64,000 bases of DNA. It comes from Diogma glabrata (lineage: Eukaryota > Arthropoda > Insecta > Diptera > Cylindrotomidae). The notes under the pieces were generated by a model. It searched no databases. It saw only the letters and a program-made list of their open reading frames with translations, and was not told the DNA's origin. A program made the position numbers and the translations under genes. The stretch spans positions 377,397,597 to 377,461,596 of the forward strand of contig OY856186.1 in the NCBI GenBank assembly GCA_963693315.1, in the 5' to 3' direction. Below, piece by piece: positions 44,002 to 54,239 of this stretch; position 1 is the stretch's first letter, and each line of letters starts with the position of its first letter.

Positions 44002-44423
44002 GACAAACTTATAATGCCATAATTCTCTATAATAATAATAAAATTTCATGTCAAACAAATTATGAATTTAATTTTTTCCAAAAAATTGGGTAAAAAAGTA
44101 AATAAAAATCATTCTTTTGACACACTTGACACCATTTTTTGGACAAACTTATAATGTCATAATTCTCAATAATAATAATAAAATTTCATTTCAAACAAAT
44201 AATTAATATTATTTTTTTCCAAAAAATTGGGTAGAAAATAAATGAAATCTTTCTTTTGACACACATGACAACATTTTTTGGACAAACTGTTGATGCCATA
44301 CTTCTCAATAATAATAATAAAATTTCATATCAAACAAATAATTAATTATATTTTTTTCCAAAAAATTGGGTAAAAAAATAAATGAAAGTCTTTCTTTTGA
44401 CACACTTGACAACATTTTTTTGA
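44002..44423 (+). repeat. ~140-bp tandem triplication in right arm of element B
   Basis: Units starting GACAAACTT/GACAAACTG at 44002, 44142 and 44281, each with AATAATAATAATAAAATTTC, CCAAAAAATTGGGTA and TTTTGACACAC.TGAC. The left arm has this module only once or twice, so the arms evolved unequally. Confidence 0.85.
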
Positions 44424-44873
44424 CTTATAATGCAATAATCTAGTTTTTGATCTCACATACCAATCCTGGCCATCCAGATTTCTCCACATTCTTTGTTCCT
44501 ACTCATCACTTAAAATGAACGTTTTTTAAGCAAAAAATATGCATATTTCCTTGTTTTGACACACTTGACGATTTTTTTGACACACTTCCAGTACAGTTGT
44601 CGCCCACATCGTCCTTTCCTTTCGACTCTTTCCATTGAGTGTACCTATTTTTAGAATTCAAAATTTTTCAAATCCCTTAAGCCGTTTTCTAGATTTCGTC
44701 GGTTGTGACGGATGGCCGGCCGGCCTGGCGGCCGGGTGACAGACATACATTTTTTTGCTTTTTTAGAATCAGTAGGTATTAAAACGTTGAGAAATGCCAA
44801 AAAAGTGGGGGTAGGAGTTTCAGTTTTAGCCCATGAATGTAATACTTAGGTCTTTCAAACCGAAGTAATTCAT

Positions 44874-46997
44874 TTAACCGAATCTAAGAGTATTAATTCG
44901 GTAATAGCTCGGTAATAGATGAAACAAATCTGATATCGAATTAAGCCTGATGAAAGTGAATTTTCAAGTGAGGAAAACGGTTCTAGCAAATCAGAATGTT
45001 ACGAATCCAATATGGAATTGACAGTTCCTACATTGATATCTTAGTCTGAGTGGAATGATCGATTATAAACTGGTTTCTGTTTATACCGGGATATTGACAA
45101 TGATTATCACAAAAAAAATACATCGAAATGGCCTCTGGCTCGGGAAAAATCTGTATAAAAAAAATAAATATTTCATTTTAATCTTAAATATTTACAATAA
45201 TGAAAAGAGAATGCCAAGAAATGAAAAAAATATAATAATAGTAAAAAAACTTTACTTAATTATTGATGATTTCTTTTGAATGTTAACTTCCTCATGTTTT
45301 AGTTACAGGGTCCAATTGTGATAAACAAACTATCCAGAAATTAGAGTTTGATCAAGTAACTATACCATTCTACCATGAAAAATGTCCCAAAAGCAGGAAC
45401 AATTCAGTTTGTATATTGTCTTAGTTTCCACAATCCTATTAACAGAACTATTTACACACTGTTACAACTGAGAAAAGGCAAAATAAATAATCCATCCTTT
45501 ATTAAACATAAACTTGAATACTTCCATTACAATGGATGCCATGAACTTTTACTTTTTCAGATTTTTATCTAAAAGATTGCTTAATGGCTCTAACCGTTAT
45601 GTAACTTAGAATTATAAGTCACTAAAACTGAATGTATTCAATTGCATAGAATGAAAAATCCCAATCAGTTCACTATTATAGAACTCTCTAATTTTAACCT
45701 GCACAAAGTCAAACATATTATTATAAAAAAGTTTTTTTGTAATTTTAAAACTTTTTATTATTGCGATTAATTGACTGTAAATTATCGAATATTTAACTTT
45801 TTAGCTGCTCAAAAGCCAAAAATTTTAAATTTTAATCAATGTGGTTTTACCCAACGACCTGGTCTTTTTTAAAAAAAGGCTTTCTATTTATCTCTTTCGC
45901 TTTGGTTTTCATATTGAATTCAAACAAAAATTATCCCATACATTGATAATCTGCCGTAAAAAAAATAAATGAAACCGACAGAGATAAATCATCAAACAAA
46001 CCGTCTCATTACATCAAATCGTCACAATAAGGTCCATCTCAGGACCATCTCGGTCCATCGCCCTATTTAGATTACCCAAATTCAACGCACCTGCCCTGAT
46101 TAAATAAACTCTCTTTCGTTATCTGTCCAATAAAAAAATATATTTGTTTCTTGTTAAAAAAAATAAAATAAAAAAACAATCGATTATATACCGAAATATA
46201 AGATCCGTTAATTGAGTTCGAATGAAAGATAAACAAAAAGATGATTTTTTTTTACAGTGATGCGTTGTATAAGAGCAGATTTTATTTATTAAATGTTCTT
46301 AAGTTGTTTGATGGTACGATATGTACGTGTGATTATGCGAAAACTGTTTGTTTCAGGCTTGAAAAGAAAGTATCCACTGATTCGATTTTTTTTGGTCGTT
46401 ACAGATCTTGTTAAATACGTAAATTCCATAAGATGATTCTGAATTTCTAGCATCCTTTCTAAAAGAGAAAAATACTTTGGAACTAAAATTTGTGAAAATC
46501 ATTAATTTTAAATTAGTAAGTAACGTTTCCTGGTTTCTTCGTTTTTGCTAGGTTTTTTGTTGGTGCCTATTTTTTATTTCGAGCTGATTTTTTTAAATAT
46601 TGAGACTCTTAATAATTTACAGGTGTTGATTAGATCCCTTGTCCAATTTATTTGTTTCCTTAATTTTTACTTTTTTATCGAAATTGATATCCGGGGTTCC
46701 GTAAATTCCTCCTAAGGGGCCAGAGTTTATTGTTAGTTGTTTGTACAGATTCTGATGGTCTTGCACACAACATAAACGAAAATTACAATTTTGATAAAAT
46801 GAGTGGTTTCGTCAAGGTAGCGGCAAGAAATCCAATGTCATGTTGCAAGTTAGCTCTTGGTATGACGTCCAAAATGGTTCATGCTATTAACAAAAATAAA
46901 AATTTATTAACTTTGCTATAATAACTAGGTAGCTACCAAAAAGTGGATTGAAAAAATTAGATCTCGGAATAAAAGTATATAATTAGCTTTGAAATTT
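44874..46997. other. Unassigned AT-rich stretch with short open pieces
   Basis: A short acidic/serine-rich open piece (SEFSSEENGSSKSECYESN) at ~44955-45010 and open stretches at 45375-45572 and 46730-46921 may be fragments of a transposon protein, but I could not name one. A ~60-bp segment at 46481 is similar to 49331. Nothing else recognised. Confidence 0.35.
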
Positions 46998-47810
46998 TTT
47001 TGCCATAGTTTTATTTTAATTTAATCCAATAAAATTCTCTAAAATGTAATGACATCATTCAATTTGACCAATCACATTTGAATCATACTAAAAACAAATA
47101 CTTATGCGATTGGCTTACTTCAATATCAGTGAATTGTCAAATAATTTTAAAAATAATTCACTGATATTGAGGTAGGCCAGACGTATATTTCATAAAAAAT
47201 GTATAAAGAAATGAAAAAGGGCAAAACATTTTCTAAACGAATTCCCCTCGCTCGGTGATAAATTTTCATAATATTTTAGAAAATTCCTCAAACAAGTGGT
47301 ATTGATAATAGCCCTCGACTTTCGAAATTTTCAAAACATTATTTCGAATTATCACCGCCCTTGGAAAATTACTATTGAAAATTTTTTGCCTTCGTTTTAT
47401 TTTAATTTACCCAATGAAATTCTCTAAAATGTAATGACATCATTCAATTTCACCAATAAAATTTGAATTATACTAATAACAAATAATTATACATCTAGCC
47501 TACTGGGATATTAAAAATTATCAGCCTAATTTTGAAATAATTAACTAATATCACAGTAGGCCAACGTATAATTCATAAAAAATATATAAAAAAATGAAAA
47601 ATGGCCAAAAATTTTCTAAACGAATTCCCTTCGTTCGTTGATAAATTCTCATAATTTTTTGAAAAATTCCTCAAGCAAGTGGTATTGATAAAAGCCCTCG
47701 GCCTACGGCCTCGTGTTTTTATCAATATACTTGCTTTCGAAATTTTTTGCAAAAAATTTTTTCGAATTATTACCGCCCTTGGGAAATTACAACTGATAAA
47801 TCCCAATCGA
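46998..47810 (+). repeat. ~385-bp tandem duplication with hairpins
   Basis: GTTTTATTTTAATTTA.CCAAT, TCTCTAAAATGTAATGACAT and AAACGAATTCCC.TCG.TCG recur ~381-387 bp apart (46998-47381, 47385-47810). Each copy has a hairpin around a GGCCTAC/GTAGGCC-like pair: CTTCAATATCAGTGAATT with its inverse (47117-47175) in copy 1, and CCTACTGGGATATT with its inverse near 47500-47560 in copy 2. Copy 2 also holds CAAGTGGTATTGATAAAAGC with its inverse (47676-47733). Confidence 0.8.
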
Positions 47811-48975
47811 TTATACGAAATTGTGTGGATACACAATATGAAATGTACGCTTGTCAACGAAAACATATAACAAGAGTAACTGTATTCAAACAGAGTCCTG
47901 GGGTCACCAGTTCACTATTGCTGATTGCAATACTGTTAAATAATTAAATGTGTCTATCCAAATGTACATATTTTTATTTTGTAGAACAATATTCTTAGCA
48001 CTGTAACAGCATACACAATAAATTAAAAAAATCACAAAAATGTCACCTAGAAATCAAGATTTAACCGAATCAACTTTATCAATCCGTTCGTCTTCGTTTC
48101 TCATGTACTATAGCAGATTGAAGCTTATTTACATAGGAAATTCAGTTCAATGTTGCTTCCCAAAGATTCCAAACAAAAATCTCAGTTACATTAGCAATTA
48201 TATCCAATTATTTTTTCGAAACCAAATCTTGTAATAACTCAAACAAAAATTAATATGTGCATAAAAATCAAGAACAGAAAAGAAAATATAATACGAGTAA
48301 CATAACCTTGGAGAACATAAACAATATTAAACCAGTAACTCTTTGACTTTTTTTTATTTTTTTTCTTCATAAAAGTTATCAGTAATCTTTGTAAAAGCAC
48401 AAAGAGATTGAACTGATAAAAAACAAAATAAATGTTCATTGATTATAAATTATGTATCTTTGCTACAGTAAAACGATAATATATGTACGGAAATTATAGA
48501 CAATAAGATTTTAATATTATCCGACACATGGTATAACTTTAAAAATTCAAAGTTCGTTTTAAAAGCTTTCTAGCATAAATGAAAACTAATAAATCACAAA
48601 ACGAGAGGAACCTTCGAAAACAAAAAAAATAAATAAAAAAATATTCTTATTAATCCGCTATCAAATATCTTTATATATAAGAAGAAATAAAAAAAAATCA
48701 AACTGTGTGAGGAATAATAAAAACGAGATAAGACAACCAAACAAACGTTAGTTCCTACGAGAACTTTATGCAGATTAGTTAGTTATGTTTTATGTGTGGT
48801 CATCATTCTTGCTTTGTTGTTTGTGATTTATTTCTTTGGCTTATCTGGTAACTTTTGATTTATCAAAGATGTGTGTTTTGTGACACGTCGGGTTTTATAA
48901 TATGTTTAAGGGAAAACTTAGACTAATAATTTTTTCCTATGTAGATTTGACTTTTCTGTGTTTTTTTTACAACTT
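47811..48975. other. AT-rich non-coding stretch
   Basis: No coding or repeat termini recognised. Confidence 0.4.
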
Positions 48976-48984
48976 AATAGCACA

Positions 48985-49065
48985 ATGTGCTGAGTTGTCT
49001 AGTGGTTAGCAAGCTAGACTCAAACTCGGATAGCCCGGATTGTGACCTTTAGTCAGAGAATTTGA
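48985..49065 (+). mobile_element. Possible tRNA-derived retroposon head
   Basis: GTTGTCTAGTGGTTAGCAAG carries a good A-box-like word (TAGTGGTTAGC, as in tRNA-His/Glu/Asp D arms), and 32 bp later CGGATTGTGACCTT is a decayed B-box-like word (GGTTCGAACC type). Stems do not pair as a tRNA. A single copy only, so SINE status is tentative. Confidence 0.4.
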
Positions 49066-50290
49066 TTCATGCATTGGAAAAACAACACTCAAAATCAATT
49101 TTATATAATATCCATTCAACTGGATCTCCACCTTTATCTATGAATTTACTGTCTGTGCATCAAATGATAGGTTTGTCTCCCTTTTATGCGTTGTTTGGTC
49201 TACCCATGAACACTCATAATACGTATTTTATAAATATAAATATTTTATAAATTCATTTTTTTCCGAGTGACATTACCTTTTGCAAGGTCTTCTTTTTGAA
49301 TGGTGTCCGCCAGCAGCAAAATGCAAACTCAGTCCGAAGTTTGTGGAAATCATTATTTTCAAATTAGCGTGTGACGCTTCTTGATTTCACTGTTTTCAAT
49401 TGCATTGTCAATCTTGTATTTGCCTTGCTAGTGTCACTTCATTAGCTCGAGTTGTTTTTTCATAAAGCATGATAATCTTAATCTTCAGTTGTGGGCTTAG
49501 GCCGTTTTCCAATTTATTTTCTACCTTATTCCTCTTATACATGAGGGCTCGAATGTTAGTTACCAGGCAGTAGGGGCAGGTTGTGAATAGCGCATAGTCC
49601 TGTACAATCAATTCACCAATAGGGCCATAGAATAACCTATAGTCTTGTCTGTACACAGACACATATTCAGCTCTAAAAAAAGCTGAATATTCACTGCAAA
49701 TTGATACACATATAGGACTTTAAAGTTAAATTTAATGCTCTTTGCATTAGCAAGTTGTTTCCAAACTTCTACCATTTCTATAAAAAATAATTATGATGTT
49801 AGAGTTGTATGATGATATGGCGTTTTGCATTAAGATTAGTATTAATGCAGCATTTGCTTTAAAATTTAACAATAACTTGTTATACATAACCCATATAGCA
49901 AAACTTGTATTAAAACTTGCAGAAACTTTTTCAACTGGGTATAAGCGGATTTTCGAGTAGATGGACTTGTTTTTATCCGCAACTCGTGGGAACCGAATGG
50001 AAAAAAACAAGAACTACAAGTTTAAACTGTTAAAAATTAAAGTATTTAGAAAATGCTAAGTAGCAGCAACGGGAACGGACTTTAGTAGATTAAGACTTGC
50101 TGCAAATTTAATGGTTCTGGCTAATATTCTAGATGCGAGTTGAGTCTCTAAGGTTAAAGAAACTGCAACACCAACCATCAGCTGCTTGGGTCACCCAGCC
50201 GATTCAGAATCATTGAAAAATAATTTCCCAGGTGCTTAACTGAAAAACTATTTTCTTAAACGTAAAAATGCAAAAGAATAATCCAAAAGA
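49066..50290. other. Unassigned stretch
   Basis: Minus-strand open pieces at 49408-49662 and 49747-50010 (84 and 87 codons) are unrecognised. 49331-49390 is similar to 46481-46540, suggesting a shared repeat of unknown type. Confidence 0.3.
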
Positions 50291-50299
50291 TTAATTTAA

Positions 50300-51250
50300 T
50301 TTTTATTACAGTATGCCCAGAGAAACATCAACACTAACTTAATTGGGCCAATACGCTAATGGAGGGTGAAACTCGGATTCCTTTATCGATCACGAAGAAC
50401 CTTGTCTCTAATAAGAGGCAAAGATCGCAGGCTAATGTAGTGAAAGTGGCCAAAAAGGAAAAGGTTCATCCTTCGAAGACGTTACTGACACACTAAAAAG
50501 TAACTTGAATGTGGTGGTTGTAGATAGAAGAGGGAACAAGGATGATCACATTACTTTTGAAAAATGTGATAGAGTAGAAATTGCTTTGGCAGCCAATTTC
50601 TGCTCAATCATTAAGTTGAACCCTGTTCCATTGCCTAACTATAGGGAAGAAGGATAGCACCAGCGGTTCTGTAAGTTGAAAACATGGCTAGGCGGTCAAT
50701 CTTGCTTTACAAATATGTAGTTATAAAATCCTTGTGTTCAAATTTGGCCAGGCGCGACTCTGGAGGTGGTCGAAAGAAATCAATTCCCCAGCAGACGAAG
50801 AGCTTGAACAAAAATTCCAGTGGAACTTTCAGATCCTAAGAGTACTCTTGCTATTATTCGTCTGAACAATGAAAGTCTGTCGAATTCTAATTAGAAGGTT
50901 GAAAAAGTGGAAGAGGCGGTAAATTGTTATCATCTGGGGATCTAATATGGCTACCAGACCCTACAACTATATCTGCCGGACCCTATAACCTAATGTATAT
51001 GCGCAATCCGATCTTCTGCCTCGACAGCAAGCCGGAAAGCCGGTTCAGAAAGAAGAGAAAGTGTTTGGCAGAATCTTACAGTGAACAAGAAGACGCTGCA
51101 GTAAAATGTTCGCTTGGCAGTCATGAATCCGAAAACTCTATGAACTACCTCCAGATGAATGACCTGGGGATGTTGTCCTAATCTGGTGGGAAAGCAAAAC
51201 TACTGTAGTGGAGGGAGGAATTAATACATTGTAAAATGGTCTAAATCTAC
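50300..51250 (+). pseudogene. LOA-type LINE ORF1 relic
   Basis: Plus strand, many stops and shifts. Traces that fit LOA/Bilbo-group ORF1 are KRQRSQANVVKVAKKEKVHP near 50410, VVVDRRGNKDDHITFEKCDR near 50515, then ATLEVVERNQFPSRRRA near 50760 and LSDPKSTLAIIRLNNESLSN near 50830-50880. These correspond to the family's VAVVDR and LWEGA-LEVV-R---PSRPRA-VW and L---N--L stretches. The 85-codon open piece at 50924-51181 is acidic and may be the C-terminal tail. Identification is by motif order judged by eye; no zinc knuckles are visible. Confidence 0.65.
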
Positions 51251-51269
51251 CACTTCACTCCAAAACCTC

Positions 51270-51520
51270 TCCGGTGACGTTTCTTTCCCGACTCTCAAAG
51301 ACGGGTAGGTATATTGTCCTAAATCAGGAATCATATATATCTGGGCTTATAACTAACTTCCAATTATAAAGAACTCCTCTATGGAACGATGGTAAGGTAA
51401 GAGCTTGTATTTCAGATAAAAATAGCTTTAATATTTTCTTATTACCCATATGTAGTGAAAACGATATGGTTACCATTAGCGTGAAGATCAACCAAAACTC
51501 ACTTTACCAATGCTGTTGGA
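51270..51520 (+). pseudogene. LOA-type LINE ORF2 start, endonuclease relic
   Basis: The plus strand retains SKTGRYIVLNQESYISGLIT near 51290-51350 (family pattern L-QEPW---G-I-GL), LWNDGKVRACISDKNSFNIF near 51380-51440 and ENDMVTISVKI near 51460, the first part of an EEP endonuclease. It breaks off at ~51520 before the catalytic D-N and S-DH blocks. Confidence 0.6.
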
Positions 51521-52226
51521 ATTAGGGTTTCTGAAAAATAGTGGTTTTTAAAAATCAGCTGTTTGCTGTTTTAGAATTTTGAAAAACAGCTGTTTCACTG
51601 TTTTTTTATGTTTTGTGAAAAAATTAAGTTAAATTTTAATACTAATTTTTTTTAAAATAAAATGTTCAAAATACAAGCGCGGGTAACGGCTTAGTAGAAA
51701 GGCGCAACCTTTTTTTGTGCAGCATTTGGCACACACTGAAAAAACCCTTTTCATGTTCATAGATGTTGGCTTAATTATAAATATTGCATTAACATTCTTC
51801 TGTAATTTTTTCCGTATGTTTGTAGTGGGAGGTCTGATAGACCGTGAAGGTCTACCAGTTGGTCGTGCACGCATTATCTACATTCACCCGCTGCTAGCTC
51901 TAGCTAGCGTGAATCCTCTCGACCAACCCCACTCACAAGAAAATTTCAAATAAAGTAAAACATCGCGTGCCTCAAAACACCACCCAGGTTGGATGGGTGG
52001 TTGCACTGCCGAGTCACAACTGTCCCTAAATTTTAAATTCTGTTAACCCTTCATGACTTAACAAAAAACAATAAACACCAATTTTACTCCAAAATAAGAA
52101 CATGACAATGCCAGTTAAAAAACATCAACCCGTTCACTCACCCCTTCAAAGTGTGTGTTTTCATAGTTACTATCTATGAAAAATAAAGTTACCGGTCATT
52201 TGTCATAAGGGTTGATGGCCATTACA
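51521..52226. other. Stretch inside the split LOA relic
   Basis: CAGCTGTTT words invert at 51559 and 51590. A GCTAGCTCTAGCTAGC palindrome lies at 51892-51907. No coding identified. Confidence 0.35.
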
Positions 52227-52377
52227 ATACAGGACGAAAGGAGGAAGTCCGGCTGACTACATTCGTCCTAATAATCATTGAAAAATGCACAAGCTATATG
52301 GGAGCTGGCCTCGAACCCAAACCCCGAGATAGACTCTCATGCTCTACCGGCTGAGCTAGCCAGACCAAACAACAAAA
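52227..52377 (-). mobile_element. tRNA-Lys-like SINE, copy 2
   Basis: The minus strand reads GGTCTGGCTAGCTCAGCCGG TAGAGCATGAGAGTC, then GGGTTTGGGTTCGAGGCCAG: A box TAGCTCAGCCGG and B box GGTTCGAGGCC, with TAGAGCATGAGA matching tRNA-Lys arms closely. The tail AATGATTATTAGGACGAATG ... CTTTCGTCCTGTATT matches copy 1 at 39060-39209. The shared non-tRNA tail is what makes it a SINE. Confidence 0.87.
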
Positions 52378-52379
52378 AA

Positions 52380-53035
52380 TTTACCAAGTGCAAAAACACA
52401 CAAAAAGAACCAATAATAACGACAAGCACAAAAGTTATAAGGAGTAAAAAATTATACACAAAAATAAATTTAAGACAACTAGAGGGGGAAACGAAAAAAC
52501 CATTGGGATAGGTAGCAGCAGAAAATCGAGCTGATAAAAAAACACAAAATCCAAAAGAAAAAAATTTTACCCAAACAACTATTCAACAAAAAAAGGAGTT
52601 TTGGAAGAGTGTTTCGATTAAATCAAAGGACAACCAGAACATAGAGGTGGTCAAACTATGGCTCGAAAACCAAAGCTAAGATTTGCCTCCCCCCCCGCTG
52701 TTCCCTGGCAAGCCAAAGACACCACTGGAACACACTGTGTGGAGGATAAAGAGGGATAGAGTTTTGGGATAGAGAACTTCGGTTACAGCGGCCCGAATGA
52801 CAGACGATTAGTTTCCCTGTTATCGCCCACTGTTCTGCACTCTTCCCCCCCTCCAACAGGTAACGCTCTAACGAACAGAATTTTAAAAGATCATGGGAGT
52901 TAGACTAAATGAGCGTAGCACTTGATGGTCATGACCGCATTGAGAACCCATGAATATGGTGAAATAATTATGGTGGGATGACCTAGATGGTAAACCATCA
53001 GGGGTCAATAAGATCCGGGCCATATCACTTCGTCC
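52380..53035 (+). other. A-rich then GC-richer stretch, unrecognised coding-like piece
   Basis: From ~52540 to ~52800 one plus frame is fairly open and protein-like (KKEFWKSVSIKSKDNQNIEV, then KTPLEHTVWRIKRDR), broken by a few stops. I do not recognise the family; a retroelement ORF1 tail is possible. Confidence 0.3.
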
Positions 53036-53039
53036 CTCA

Positions 53040-53128
53040 CTAGGGATTGCAACCCGGGATTTTTTGCATGACGAATCACGGGATCCCGGGATTCGTCATA
53101 CAAAAAACTCCGGGATTGCATTCCCTAC
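53040..53128. mobile_element. ~89-bp palindromic mini-hAT-like element
   Basis: TAGGGATTGCAACCCGGGAT TTTTTGCATGACGAATC faces its inverse GATTCGTCATACAAAAAACT CCGGGATTGCATTCCCTA around a CGGGATCCCG centre. TAGGGATTGCAATCCCGG-type ends are seen in hAT elements. Flanks CCCTCAC and CCCTAAC agree at 6 of 7, a possible decayed duplication. Confidence 0.6.
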
Positions 53129-53268
53129 CCCTAACGACCCTCTCGCAGTATCCAATTCCCACCCAACTAAGGTACGCGGGATCGTAAACCCCGTTAGGAA
53201 AACGTCTGAAGGACCATTCATACCTTTGCGGTTTTAAACTAAAAAATAAAAAACTAAAACCTAAAAAC

Positions 53269-53583
53269 TTGTCTGCACGTCAGGACTTACAAGAATCTTG
53301 CCTTTCACCCACAGAACAAACTTAATAAAACACATAAATCTAAATAAAATTAACAGAATTGTCTGCGCGTCAGGACTTACAAAGATCTTGCCCTTCGCCC
53401 ACAGAACAAAACTGAACAACAAAAAACTCAAACACAAATGTTGTCTGCGCGTCAGGACTTTCAGGATACCTTGCCCTTCGCCCACAGAACAACCTCAGAC
53501 AAAACCAAACTCACACATCCATTCACAAATGTTGTCTGCGCGTCAGGACTTACAAGACATTTTGTCTTCCGCCCACAGAACAA
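53269..53583 (+). repeat. Four 51-bp cores at 82-91-bp spacing with variable A-rich spacers
   Basis: Cores at 53269-53319, 53359-53409, 53441-53492 and 53532-53583 all read TTGTCTGCGCGTCAGGACTT ACAAGATCTTGCCCTTCGCCCACAGAACAA with a few changes. The spacers (about 39, 31 and 39 bp) are A-rich and unrelated. Cores are GC-rich and conserved while spacers are not, so selection or shared origin acts on the core. Downstream at 53822 a 34-codon ATG frame (MTKNVSGENKLKVKPKKPKL) begins, which resembles a LINE ORF1 start; the cores could therefore be 5'-UTR promoter monomers. Confidence 0.85.
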
Positions 53584-53821
53584 CGCATACCCAAAAAATC
53601 ATACTAAAGCAGAAAAAATAAAAAAAAAACAAAATTAAATTACAAAAATATAAAAATAATATCAAAATTTATGAAAAGAAAACAACATTTTAAAATTCAC
53701 AAGAAAAATAAAACACAAATCGAAGATGTGACCACAGGACACAAGCGGGGTCATGTACAGAGCGTTAAAATTACAAAATACTGCTGCGGTGGACCGGAGA
53801 AAAATTAGAGTAAGAGGCCAT

Positions 53822-53926
53822 AATGACTAAGAATGTGTCAGGCGAAAACAAATTGAAAGTCAAACCAAAAAAGCCAAAACTGGGTACGAAAACCAATTTG
53901 ACCTCGGAAAACATTAATGAATTTTG
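53822..53926 (+). CDS. Short basic open frame, possible retroelement ORF1 start
   Basis: 34 codons from ATG to TGA. The product is Lys-rich (MTKNVSGENKLKVKPKKPKL GTKTNLTSENINEF). A related basic composition continues in other frames to about 54110. It lies 240 bp beyond the four-core array. I do not recognise the family; a truncated LINE ORF1 would fit. It may be a chance frame. Confidence 0.3.
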
Positions 53927-54239
53927 AAAACATTAATGAATTTCACACATTGACAAAGAAAAAAAGGTAAACATCAATATGAAGATTTGAGAAAACCCAA
54001 ACAAAAATACAGAACAAAATCGAAAAAAAAATTCCAAAAATTTCGATAATATCACTAAAATTTATGCGTTCAAAAAAATTAGGAATTCGAAAATAATAAA
54101 AAACTTAAAACAAATCAGCGCAATTCAAAATTTATAATCGAAATCAGATGATGAACACACATTTCCACAAGATGTGGCTAAACCCCGTTTACTGCGGAGA
54201 TAAGCCAGATAAGGTTATACCTCCGAGTCCTGATAAAGT

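Larger units (their letters stand above)
41976..44869. mobile_element. 2.9-kb foldback element B with TCAT flanks
   Basis: Ends ATTACTTCGGTCTGAAATAC / inverse ATTACTTCGGTTTGAAAGAC. The arms are inverted over at least 600 bp at each side (ACCCCCACTT, CGACGTTTTAGGACCTACTG, TATGTCTGTCTG with GGCCGGCC, CCGGAAGTGTGTCAAAAAAT, AAAACGTTCATTTTAAGTGA). TCAT flanks both ends (41972-41975 and 44870-44873). The central part of the left arm is a run of degenerate ~55-bp units (GGAATTTTGAAAAAAGTTT... TTTTTGATTTTGT), with the inverse at 43630-43860. Repeat A right arm lies in the loop. No transposase frame. Confidence 0.85.

Noticed and set aside
52290..52377. Functional tRNA-Lys gene
   Set aside because: Same reasons as for the 39.1-kb copy: the 3' acceptor strand is absent and a SINE tail follows.
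53269..53583. CRISPR array
   Set aside because: Four repeats of 51 bp with A-rich low-complexity spacers in an AT-rich genome with LINEs and SINEs; no cas genes, repeats too long and imperfect, and the genome is clearly eukaryotic.
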